Shown: positions 1-9,847 of the stretch, one piece after another
How positions within the stretch are numbered: position 1 is the first letter of the stretch
Layout: each line of letters opens with the position of its first letter
From: Theobroma cacao
Lineage: Eukaryota; Streptophyta; Magnoliopsida; Malvales; Malvaceae
Assembly: GCF_000208745.1 (NCBI RefSeq)
Contig: NC_030856.1
Span: 5,830,409 to 5,894,408 of the forward strand
Reading direction: 5' to 3'
Length of the DNA: 64,000 bases
Position numbers and translations under genes: made by a program
Notes under the pieces: generated by a model
What the model saw: the letters and a program-made list of their open reading frames with translations, nothing else
What the model was told of the DNA's origin: nothing
The model's database searches: none

Positions 1-280
1 AATACAAGAAATAGGCAAGAAAGATCAAAGTAAATCATGTCTCTTTGATATGTACACAGAATGTTAATGCCTTAGGCCTTGAGATAAATCAGTTGTTCTC
101 CTATATATATAAAATCTGGATATCTTTTTTTCCCCTGGACTGGATTCTCTTTCATTTTCATTGTTTTTCTTGCTGAGACTGCCTTTTTATCTGAATGAAT
201 TCTAACATACTACATCAATAATCAAATCAAGCTCCCTTGGGATCTTAAACAGCATTTCATCTGCTTCCATTCTTTTCCAG

Positions 281-409
281 GTGAAGAAGCCACTGCCATT
301 TGTTTCTGCTCTTCACAAGGGGACCAAGTGTAGTTCTTCCAACTGTGGAATTGTCTCTAATTTACTGTCTGATGCTGTAAAAGTTGGAGACGGAAAGTCG
401 TTTTGTTGA
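281..409 (+). CDS. Last exon of an unidentified gene (partial)
   Basis: A polypyrimidine tract ending in CAG (278-280) is followed by an open frame of 42 codons ending in TGA at 407-409. The peptide starts VKKPLPFVSALHKG, contains two Cys spaced CSSSNC and ends GDGKSFC. The rest of the gene lies left of the window and positions 1-280 look like intron. A possible polyadenylation signal AATAAA lies near 586. I do not recognise the family. The coding call rests on the acceptor, the frame and the composition, so it is moderate only. Confidence 0.5.
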   Translation: MKKPLPFVSALHKGTKCSSSNCGIVSNLLSDAVKVGDGKSFC

Positions 410-1930
410 CTTGAGATTGGTGTGTTGTTGTCTTCGTAGTTGAGACTTGAGACCTCTTATGGATTTGTTTTTATGTTATAATTAAAGACCTGAAGTGACT
501 CATATTTGTGAATAATCCTCAAAATTATCTTCACATGTGATGTTCTTTTGTTTTTGTTTTCTTTTCATTTTTCTCTGCTATGGCAAATAAAGTATTGAGA
601 GTTTTTTAATGACACTCAAAATTATTAGCAGTTATAAAATTTATAATTAAATGTAATTGATATATAGTGACCAATTTTAAAAAATGAGTGTTAAGTTGCA
701 TCTAAATATTTAGTTCATTAATAATTAATACACGGTCTCTTACGCAATAAGATTCAAATCTTTATTTTAAATAAAAAAATAAGTGTTGGGTTGCTATTTT
801 CCCTTCTTCAAATAAAAAAAATTCTAAATACTAGTAATGCTATAATTTTTTTGCATTTCTTTTTGGCTTAATGTTTTAAATTATTTCTAAATTATTTAAA
901 AAAATTAAAATAAATTTTTATTTTTTATTACTTTTAAATTATTATATTTTTATTTTGAATCAAATAATTAAACTCTTAGATCAATTAATTATTACTAATC
1001 AAAAAATTATTAATTCATTATTTTGTGTAATTTTGATGTATAAGTTAAAATGTTATGTAATCATATTATCATGTCACATCGACATCTTATGTCACTATTT
1101 AAAACATTTCAACATCTTACTTTTAATTAATTATATTTAATCAATTGAGTTTATTAAACTCACAAGAAAAATATAAAAATTTAATTAAATATAATAAAAA
1201 ATAAAAATTTATTTAAATATTTTAAAAAATTTTATATATTATATTTTTATTTTATTTTCATGTACCAATACTAATTTCTCATTAAATTGATTTCTCCGTG
1301 AATAAAAGAAATGATTGTAAAATAAATATGAATGATAAATTATCAATAATCTATTAAATTAAAAGTTAAAGACTAGGAAATTAAAGCAATAAGGAAGAAT
1401 ATTATCAGTAAAATTATAGGAAAGTTAGTCATAATATTTTTTTTTAAAAGAAAGTAACTCATAAGTTTTAAAGATACTCATTAACCGTTACCAAACATTT
1501 AAATATTATTTATCAATAATTTAGAAAAAAAAATACTTAAATCCAAAATCTTAATTTTTTCTTTTTCAAAAAAAATAATATTAATTTTTCTTCACATCAT
1601 ATTTCCTCTAAAACCTTTTCCCCTTCTTAACAACTGAAGCATATGAATAATAATGCTAATTCAAGTTCATTTTAATTGTCATAATTAATTTCCATTTATC
1701 AAAAACATTTTCTTTTTTTGTTTGGAAATTCAATTATCGAAATAAAAATTAATAAAAGTTAATTACACCCATGAACGATGCAGAATAAAAGAAAAAGGAA
1801 AAAGAAAGGGAAGGAAACCCAAAAGAGAAAAAGGAAAAAGGAAAATTTTGTTAAACGAATCTTTCGTTTTCCTCTTCAAAACCTTAGGGTTCTCTCATTT
1901 ATTCCTTTTCTTTTGCCTTCCCTTTCTCCA
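410..1930. other. AT-rich intergenic stretch with the 5' leader of the next gene
   Basis: Very AT-rich with no convincing gene. The last 150 bases are purine-rich and then pyrimidine-rich, and carry a telo-box-like TTAGGGTT at 1884-1891, as is common in leaders of housekeeping plant genes. An in-frame ATG at 1778 would add 51 Lys/Arg-rich residues to the next protein, but this reads as leader sequence. Confidence 0.5.
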
Positions 1931-4900
1931 ATGGCGACCCAACAGAGCAATGCAGCAACAGCTACAAAACCAGGGCTAAGGAAACCAGTGTTCACCAAAG
2001 TGGAGCAACTGAAGCCTGGGACAAGTGGCCACACTTTGACTGTTAAAGTGCTCTCTTCCAACGTTGTCTTACAAAAGGGTCGATCCGTTTCCCAACATCT
2101 CCGCCAAACCCGCATCGCCGAGTGCCTTATTGGGGATGAAACTGGTTCCATAATCTTCACAGCTCGTAATGATCAAGGTATCTTTTAAGTTTTTTGAATT
2201 TTAAATGTCATGTCTTTTTATTTCATTTTATATAAGGATTTTTTTTCTTTTTGGTCTTTATGTGTGTTTTTTAATGTGAGTTTTTAATAAATATGTGGTT
2301 TATGTGGGTATATTTTGTGAAATGTGGTTTCTTCATATTTGAGTGTATGTAAAAAGATGGTTTTTTTGTTGTATATATGTGGTTTCGTTATATAAAAAGA
2401 TGGGTTTTTTTATGTGGGTTTTGAATGAGTATGTTTTCTATATGCGTGTTTTGTGAAATGGGTTTTGTTTGTTTGGTGGGAAAATGGAAAAATGAGAGGG
2501 GAAAAGAGGGCGATGGGATTTGATGGGGAATGTGGGGATGAGGGTTTTAAAGTTTGGGGGACATAAAAATTATTGATGTTTTTGTTTTACTTTGTTTCAT
2601 GCGCATCATGTCGGAAATGGATGTAAGAGAGAGAATAAAAAATGGATGGAAAATGAGGTGATTGGAATTGGGAATGAAAGTTTTGACTTTTGGTGTTTTG
2701 ATTTTTGAAGCACCTGTGTGTGAACAAGGTTGTGTATGTTGATGAGAATATGGATAAAAAAGTGGGGGAAAGGAATGGAGTATGGGCTCCTGGTGTCCTG
2801 CTTTTTGAGATTGGTATAGAAGGAAATTAAAATAGAAAATGTAGTTAACTTATATCAGAATGAATAAGCTTCCTAATACTTGTGAAATTGTTTTTGTTAT
2901 GTGGGAAAATTTGAGGTGAAGAGAAGGAAACAGAGACGATCCTATTTAATGCTTATGCTATATAATTTGGAAAATGGGAAGTTCATAACTTCAATCAAGC
3001 ATATTTAAGGGTAAAACATGGAGCTTTTGTCCTGGCATAGTTTACCATGCAACAGTAAAACCATGTCCTTACTTGAATCTGCTAGTGGTTTGCCCTTCTC
3101 TCCCTTACATGGTGCTCGCTAGTGGTTTGCCTTTCCCTCGCTTACATGGTGCTTGCTTCTTTAGTAGTAAATACTTCAACCAATTCTGTGAGGAGCTAAC
3201 CTATTTCAGTAGCTCCTTAAACCTATTCTATTGGGGCAAGCTGTTAGCTTACCAAATCAAATTAGATTTCTTTGTTCAGAATTTAGGTTATAATAGTAAT
3301 TTGTTCAACATGAAGTGACTAAATTGTTATATGATCACTACAATCCAGCAACATTAACTCTCGTTCAATTCTTTATGGCGTTCTTGCCTTAATAATGAGT
3401 GATTGGCATTTTCTTCCCTTCTTTTCGTGTGACAGAGCAGATAAGGAAAACAGAGGATTGAAATTACAATTTTTCTTTTTGTGCGATTTCTGTTCTGGTT
3501 GTGAAAGAAAAATGAATGGAGATTGCATTAGTCAAATTAGCTTAACTAAATCATCTAATTGGGTGCAGCCATTCAGTTTAAAAGTTTTAATGCTCATGGA
3601 TATTGTATTTCGTCCATCTTTGTTCTCATTTTGGGTTTCATTTTTTGTTTCTTAGATTTGGTTAGAGGTTTTTATTGGTTTAAATTGTTTTATTAGCTGC
3701 ATGTCCACTTTGATGTGTTTAAACTATATGGAAAGGAAGAGAGCTGGCTTCTTGGTAGAAAGTTTGGGCTTTATGTTGTCTTTTGTTTGAACTCTGAATT
3801 AATTAAGAGAAAAAAAAAAAGACTTCTATGATTATAGATTTTTGAGTAATCCACTTGAAGTTCAGCCCCAGTCAACCGTTCTTTAACGTGAATAGTTTGT
3901 TAATTATGATTATGGAAGATCTTAAAGACTTAAGCTAGAGTCGTAACTATGTCTCCAAAGTCAGTGTACTAGCATCGTAACTGTTGGGCAAACTCAAGGC
4001 TGTAAGTTGTTATAACCTTCACTATCGACAAGTGTGGACATTCAATCTTATAGTTGCTTCTGTTTTTCTATTTTCATGGTTGCTTAATAAGGAAAGTCTG
4101 TTAACAATCTTCCAGGCTCTGTTTTGATAATAAATTATCTCTCATCCTGATTTAAAACACTTTAAATTTAGAATTAAAGATAAAGGTAGATACTTGTTTG
4201 ACAAATGAACATTCACCATCCCTATGTTTTCTAAGCCTTTAATAGCATATACTGCTGTACTGAGGAATATGCTAATGCTACTTGATGCAACAGTTGCACT
4301 AGGTACATTATAATGTGCTAAGAATCAGCTGTGGGGCCTCTTTTTTCTTTTTCTTCGTAATGTTAATTTGCTACACTCGATTTTGGTTGTGTGCGTTGTA
4401 ACACTACTTTCAAAGATGGATTGTATTTGTAGCTTTTGCAACTTTTGGCATTCTCTGTTTAGTTGCTCAGTTACTTTCATCTGCATTTTGCAATGAAAGA
4501 TATGTCATTGGGCCAGTAATCCATTGGTCTTCTGATGATTGATGTAAATCTGAAATTTCATTTAACATTCCACTTTGCTTATCATAACTTATGCTCTAAT
4601 CTAAAGTAATATATGTATGCACCATGTGTTTGCATATATGGTGCAATATATGGAATGTGGTAAACCGTACTGCAACGACAGTTTGTGTTGTTATCAAACC
4701 ACTACTTAGGTTCATGTCGTTTGTGAGGATTAATTTATACATATCCCACGAATTTCTTGATTGGGTAGAACTTAAAATAAAAGCATCGTGCAAAGTGCTC
4801 TATATGGCATGTGTAATGTAAGGTTTAATTATTTTACCCAATTGCAGTCTTCCAACTTGTTTCCGTTGTTATATGTATAGTTGATCTGATGAAGCCGGGT

Positions 4901-5071
4901 GCTACTGTTATTCTCCGCAATGCAAAGATTGACATGTTCAAGGGATCCATGAGGCTAGCAGTTGACAAATGGGGGCGTGTTGAGGTCACCGAGCCTGCAA
5001 AGTTTGTAGTGAAGGAGGACAACAATCTCTCTCTAGTTGAATATGAGTTGGTGAATGTGGTTGAGGAGTGA
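1931..5071 (+). CDS. OB-fold nucleic-acid-binding protein (At4g28440-like)
   Basis: Two exons, 1931-2177 and 4881-5071, joined by a phase-1 GT-AG intron, encode 145 residues. The protein resembles the small plant family of single OB-fold proteins annotated as At4g28440-like or RPA-like, which is thought to bind single-stranded nucleic acid. Family marks are FTKVEQLKPGTSGHTL near residues 21-35, an AECLIGDETGSIIFTARNDQ strand block near 63-82, and VDLMKPGATVILRNAKI at the exon junction followed by a MRLAVDKWGRVE strand. The length fits the family. The start at 1931 (MATQQSN) is chosen because homologues begin with a short polar tail; an upstream in-frame ATG at 1778 is judged to be leader. The intron is 2703 bases, long for so small a gene. 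Biochemical function is inferred from the family. Confidence 0.9.
3081..3154 (+). repeat. 37-bp tandem duplication inside the OB-fold gene intron
   Basis: Two imperfect copies of a 37-base unit beginning GCTAGTGGTTTGCC lie head to tail (3081-3117 and 3118-3154). The rest of the 2178-4880 intron is T-rich and shows no other gene. Confidence 0.8.
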
Positions 5072-5441
5072 CAAGGTCTCATAGCATTCTATATCTATAG
5101 AAAAAGAGTAGCTTCAGAGTTCTCAAAAGCTGTGATGGGTGGGTTTCATCTAATTTTATGGTAATGTGATACATTTTACTTCGTGAATGGTATATGTAGT
5201 TTGGGTGGTTAATAGATATGACTAAACCAAAAGTTATGCAGTCTTTTTTGTTTAATATGGCTATAAGAAGTAGGATTTGTTAGGTATTGGCAGAAACAGC
5301 TTGGAACTCTGCTTAGGTTGGAAATATGAAAATGTTAATGATATATTTTTTCTGGTTTAAATTTTAATGCTTATGTCTAATTCTCAATCTTTTTGTTTAT
5401 GAAACATTATTTATGTTGGCAGTATCAAGTATAGTCAATTG

Positions 5442-5536
5442 GCACTTGAGTATTTGTTTCATTAGTTGATGCATAATCCCTTGTCTAAAGAGCAGGGTTC
5501 GAATCTCCTCTCCCCTAATTATATAAAAAAAAAAAA
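5442..5536 (+). mobile_element. Very short tRNA-derived SINE with perfect target duplication
   Basis: A 95-base unit begins GCACTTGAGTATTTG, contains a pol III B-box-like GGTTCGAATC (about 5503-5512) and ends in a run of A. It is flanked by a perfect 15-base direct repeat AAGTATAGTCAATTG (5427-5441 and 5537-5551), which is the target-site duplication. A sister copy lies at 52271-52361. It sits about 370 bases downstream of the OB-fold stop codon, in the 3' flank. Confidence 0.9.
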
Positions 5537-5551
5537 AAGTATAGTCAATTG

Positions 5552-6697
5552 CTTTGCTCGATGGAAATCAACTATTGGGATGATTAACCAAGTTGGGATT
5601 ATCTCAGAAATTTTAACAATTGTTACAGTGAAAATAGAAATGGTGTGGATTTAATTTCATTGTTTTAAGTGTTTCTTAGTTTCAAGTCACGAAACTCTGA
5701 TTAGGGTTAATATTTGATGCACTAAAACTATATCTATATCTTGTTAGGTTGTCATAAGGTATCATTTTATTATAAAAGTAAATTTAAAACTTTGAAAGAT
5801 TTAAAAATAAATATTGATATTTTTTAAAAAATACATAAAAAATAAAAATATTTTTTTTGCTCTCTCTCTAATTCAATTTCATCGGATCTCCTCTTCTTTT
5901 TTCGTTGAGAGAAATAGGGTTTCTTTTCCGCATCATTGGAGTTGCAAAGTCTCTAAGAATATAAAGATTTTGATATTTCTCTTGGAGACAAATCAAAATT
6001 ATTTGGATGTGAAGTGTTAATTATCAACAATCTAATCAGAGTAAACTCTATGTATTTTACCATTGATGGGTGGAGACAAGAGTCAATCTATTCTTAACAA
6101 TGTGGGTGCCCATGGGTTTTAATTGACTTTAACCGAAGAGGGATAAAGAAAGCATGATAAGAGAGCAATTTTGGCAGGACTTACTGTATTACTTATTGTT
6201 TCCTGATTGATTTTATTGAACCTAATCAATCTCATTTCATGGCATAGCTGCCTTTGCTGCAATTTCCAATTATGGCTTAGCCATAACTTAACTGAGAATC
6301 AAACTATTCCAAAAGAAGTAGTATCATTAATTATAATGATAGGGCCTTTAAACTCAAATCGTCAGTCAACCTAAGGAAAAAACGAAGAGGAAACAATGTT
6401 TATATATTTTTGTGGTGCAAGGAGGATGGAGTAACAGGGAGAAGGGAAATTGTAATGAAGTAAAGAAAACAAGTTTAAGATCTTCATGGTTTCTACAATC
6501 GTTTGTCTTGCAGCTTCTACCGAATGAAGATGGAGTTGACAAACATGGGCTTGATTGTAATCTGTCTTTCATGAAGTTTTCAGATTCCAAGTGAAGAATG
6601 TGTTTTGCAAGATGATTGTTCTTCATTAGTTCAATCCAATCAATGAAATCAAAAGCTGCCTATTATAACAATGATTCAACTACATATCTTGTTTCTT
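5552..6697. other. Intergenic stretch, no gene seen
   Basis: Mixed AT-rich sequence between the OB-fold gene and the inverted PMEI gene. Short open frames around 6366-6626 on both strands have no recognisable composition or homology. The part next to 6698 should hold the 3' UTR of the PMEI gene. Confidence 0.4.
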
Positions 6698-7258
6698 CTA
6701 CTCTCCATGAATCACTCTTGAAATATTACTCAGAATCCCCAGTATAATCCTGCAGTCTTTACTAACAACAGTCATCTCATCAAGGATCTTATGGGGCACA
6801 ACAACCTTAGGGTTCTTCTTAAAAAGGTCGGAGCAAAAATCAATGAAAGGTATAACATCCCGAGTAATAGCTAGCTTGGCAGGATCGGAACCTTTATCCC
6901 TAAGCACACGTCCGGCGCCATCTATATTATCGCGAGCCACCAGAAACCTCCACCAACATGAATCAAGAAGGTCATGAAGTGCAGGATCCTTTGTGTTGGT
7001 GTACAGGTCATTGGTATCAGTATACAGTTTATTCGCATCGCGTGTACCGCAAGTAATCGATATTGATGCCAAGCCCCTAACATCAGCTGTCTTGCTCTTC
7101 GGATCGCTGTGGAGACAGGTCTTGCAGAGAGTAGGGTCTGGTGTTTTGTTGCATACGTTAATGATTGTGGCTTCATTAGAGGTTGCTTGGAAGGCCTGCA
7201 AAGTGAAGGTTAAGGTTATGAGGGAGAGGGTGAAGAGGCAAAGGCTGAAGTTGGTCAT
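6698..7258 (-). CDS. Plant invertase/pectin methylesterase inhibitor (PMEI) domain protein
   Basis: An intronless 186-residue secreted protein. Residues 1-25 form a hydrophobic signal peptide and the rest is one PMEI four-helix domain. The conserved cysteines are visible: C36-C45 closes the N-terminal hairpin, and C101 and C142, 41 apart, fit the second disulfide. Three extra cysteines (C48, C70, C169) are present. Members inhibit either pectin methylesterases in the cell wall or acid invertases in wall and vacuole, and sequence alone does not say which. The length is usual for the family. A TATA box on the minus strand lies about 85 bases upstream of the start codon. The gene stands alone between unrelated neighbours. 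Confidence 0.9.
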   Translation of the reverse strand: MTNFSLCLFTLSLITLTFTLQAFQATSNEATIINVCNKTPDPTLCKTCLHSDPKSKTADVRGLASISITCGTRDANKLYTDTNDLYTNTKDPALHDLLDSCWWRFLVARDNIDGAGRVLRDKGSDPAKLAITRDVIPFIDFCSDLFKKNPKVVVPHKILDEMTVVSKDCRIILGILSNISRVIHGE

Positions 7259-7341
7259 TTGTTGATGATATGTTGCCCTAACTAGAACTTTTGCCTTTGT
7301 GTTTTCACTTGGTGAATGAAAATTTCTCTAGTTTGCAAGAA

Positions 7342-7351
7342 CTTATATATA
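7342..7351 (-). promoter_or_regulatory. TATA box of the PMEI gene
   Basis: Read on the minus strand the sequence is TATATATAAG, about 85 bases upstream of the PMEI start codon. It predicts a short leader of roughly 55 bases. Confidence 0.6.
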
Positions 7352-7359
7352 CTGCTAGA

Positions 7360-8450
7360 GGCTTTCCTTCTATGAATAAACAACTAGATTTTTACCCTTT
7401 TTGCTTTTGATGTAATTGTCCTTTACATGGCAATGGAAAAGATCATAAATATGCACAAACATGCATAGAAATATATAGCTGTGTTTATACTATTCTTAAT
7501 GCTATTAATTATTACTTATGTTATGAAATGATTGGAATTTTGGGGAACTAAGTTCATTTTTAGAGTATATAATGCATATTTTCTAAGATTTAATCAATAA
7601 AATATGGTTTTTCCATTTTAGGTGTAGATGCGCATTAATTGTTTTTATGTTGCTTAGTGTTAAGGTGTTGTGGTCTTTTATTTATACTTAATCTCGATTT
7701 ATATTTTGTGTTGGTTTCTAAGGTGTTGCAAGTGATGAAATAGCTTCATTTTTGTTTTCTCGATTTAATTGGTTCAACTACAGACTTATTTATGTGCCAA
7801 TTTATTGATACGTAATAGCATTGGTTTTTGTTTGACCGAAAAATAATTATGAACTACCTATTATTATACCCATAATTATGATATATTTACAAATATAAAA
7901 GACGTAAAAGGAAAATACTTGAGTAAGATAAGTACTTATAAAATTCAATTTAGAATTTAAATAGAAGCATTCTCTACCTTAAAAAAAAAGAATTAAAACT
8001 TTGAACCCCTCAATTTAAAAATTTATTGGCTAAAAAGATTTAGAACATAGGTGTCATATGTTGGAATATGTTATAACTTATAAGCAATAAATTTCATTTT
8101 GCCTAACTTACATTTTTGGGTTTTCTCCTTTGTCTCCTTTAATTTAGTTGCTTGCTACTCTAATGACTTATGGTTTTCATTTAACTTCATTTATTTAATG
8201 TTAATTAAATTACTTATTTATTAGTATTAAATAGATGTGTAAATTGAAATAAGAATTTTAAGAAAATTTGGTCCTACATTAGATAGGAAATTAAGATGAA
8301 AAAGTAAAAGTAAAGTAACTAATTTGATCCAATTGTATTTTCATGGTTTCACCTTCCTCTTTTTTTTTTAATTTCATTCTTTTTATGATCAACCTTAGTA
8401 GGACAATGGCATGCTATTATTTTCCATGGACAAACATGTGAACAACAACA
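7360..8450. other. AT-rich intergenic region between divergent PMEI and TAXIMIN genes
   Basis: About 1.1 kb shared by two divergent promoters. No gene or clear repeat is visible apart from homopolymer runs. Confidence 0.4.
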
Positions 8451-8456
8451 TTGCAA

Positions 8457-8465
8457 TATAAATAG
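8457..8465 (+). promoter_or_regulatory. Probable TATA box of the TAXIMIN gene
   Basis: TATAAATAG lies about 420 bases before the start codon. If used, the transcript has a leader of about 400 bases that contains several short upstream open frames. A leader intron cannot be excluded. Confidence 0.4.
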
Positions 8466-8828
8466 AGATCTAAGTAAATACCTTAATTAACATTTGCTTA
8501 CTGTTTTTTATGTCAAATTGAAGTGTTCAAATTACAACAAAATAATGGTTCATTTTAGAAAGAAAAGTCAATCTTCCAGCTGGTCTTTCGGCAACAAAAA
8601 TAAACTTTTTAAGGTCGAAAATGAAAGCCCTTGTTGTTGCGTGATATCAAGAAAATCAAACCACCAAGACTCGAATAAACAGCAAATCAAATATCAGTCT
8701 AAGGGTAGATCCTAAACCAAATCAAGAAGAGAAATCCTGTAGATTTAATGCAAACTTTGCCGGAATCCGAAAACAGTCATAATTTCTTCCTTAAGCCACA
8801 GATACATATACCAATCTTTTAAGGACTC

Positions 8829-8875
8829 ATGTGGTTCATATCAATGAATCTGAGGAGATGTTGAGAAAGCTTTAG
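8829..8875 (+). promoter_or_regulatory. Overlapping upstream open frames before the TAXIMIN start
   Basis: One frame starts at ATG 8829 (with a second in-frame ATG at 8844) and stops at 8862-8864. A second frame starts at 8858, encodes MLRKL and stops at 8873-8875, only 12 bases before the main ATG at 8888. Such frames often damp translation of the main frame; that role is inferred. Confidence 0.4.
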
Positions 8876-8887
8876 CTAGGAGTAGTC

Positions 8888-9847
8888 ATGGCAAGTTGCA
8901 GGCCATTAGGGTTTCTACTAGGGCTGCCCTTTGCTTTTCTTAGTTTACTTCTCTCCCTCATCGGGGCTATCATTTGGATTATTGGGTAAGTTTTCACTTC
9001 CATTTTTCCTCTCATTTAGTCTTTATTTATCTTCAAATTAATGTTTGTTTCTGGCCTAGTTTGTATGAACTTGGAAAATCTTACTCCAAGTTCATATAGG
9101 TTTCATGGTTCATTTATCAGGACACTGCTTCAAGGCTTGTAGCTCTTATAATTCTTATTAGTCTTCATACAAAGCTTTAAGAATATTTATATAGATATAA
9201 TTTCTACATAAATTTCTCCTTATAAAAGATGGCAAAAATTAAATTATAAGCAATTGATCCAGAAACTAATTGATTAATGTTTTGATATCCTAAGATTGAA
9301 TTGTTTCTCCACAACTTTTTATCCATTATTTCTATATTCTTAGGCAACTTTTTATGCTTTGTTTTGGGTGTAGCTTTAATCTAACTTTGGCGTTGCTAGT
9401 TTTATATTTTGAGTGTGATTTAAGTCTGATTCTGGTGCTAAATGATTTCCCTTTAATTTGTTTTATTTTATAAGGTGTTCAAACAGTCTTAAATGAATCC
9501 ATTTGATTGAAATTTAAAAAAAAAATTTTTTGATTATTACCTTCTTCCCTGCTTAAATGATTAAAAGTTATTTTCTTATATTGCATAAATGAATATGAGA
9601 TTTAAATGTTCAAATTAAACTTGGGGAAAAAAGCTTTAATTAATTTTTTTTCTTTTTTGAGGATTAATAATTAATTTATACAATTAAATTTGCTAATTTT
9701 TTAGTGAAAATTAAAATTGGCAGGTCAATATTCAGTTGCCTGTGCCCCTGCTGCGCATGTTGTGTTCCAATAGTAGATATGGCAATGAGCATTGTGAAGC
9801 TTCCCGTGACAATAATTCAATGGTTTATTGATCTTATTCCTTGTTGA
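8888..9847 (+). CDS. TAX: TAXIMIN-type cysteine-rich signalling peptide
   Basis: Two exons, 8888-8985 and 9724-9847, are joined by a GT-AG intron within the Gly33 codon and encode 73 residues. The N-terminus [14 protein letters not shown] and the hydrophobic stretch up to about residue 33 match the near-invariant start of plant TAXIMIN peptides. The Cys-rich core is [10 protein letters not shown] and the C-terminus ends W-F-x(4)-IPC, also diagnostic. In Arabidopsis TAX1 is reported to act in organ separation and lateral organ shape, and TAXIMIN was first described in yew as linked to secondary metabolism. The length equals the family length and the split position explains why neither exon looks like a gene alone. 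Both start and stop are dictated by the conserved ends. A long leader with upstream frames precedes it. Confidence 0.95.

Noticed and set aside
1778..1930. N-terminal extension of the OB-fold protein from ATG 1778
   Set aside because: The Lys/Arg-rich then hydrophobic extension is unlike known homologues, which start at the MATQQSN position; the bases look like a plant leader with a telo-box.
5495..5515. Possible tRNA gene (GGTTCGAATC)
   Set aside because: No acceptor stem or cloverleaf fits; the target duplication and poly(A) show a SINE. The same applies to the copy near 52326.
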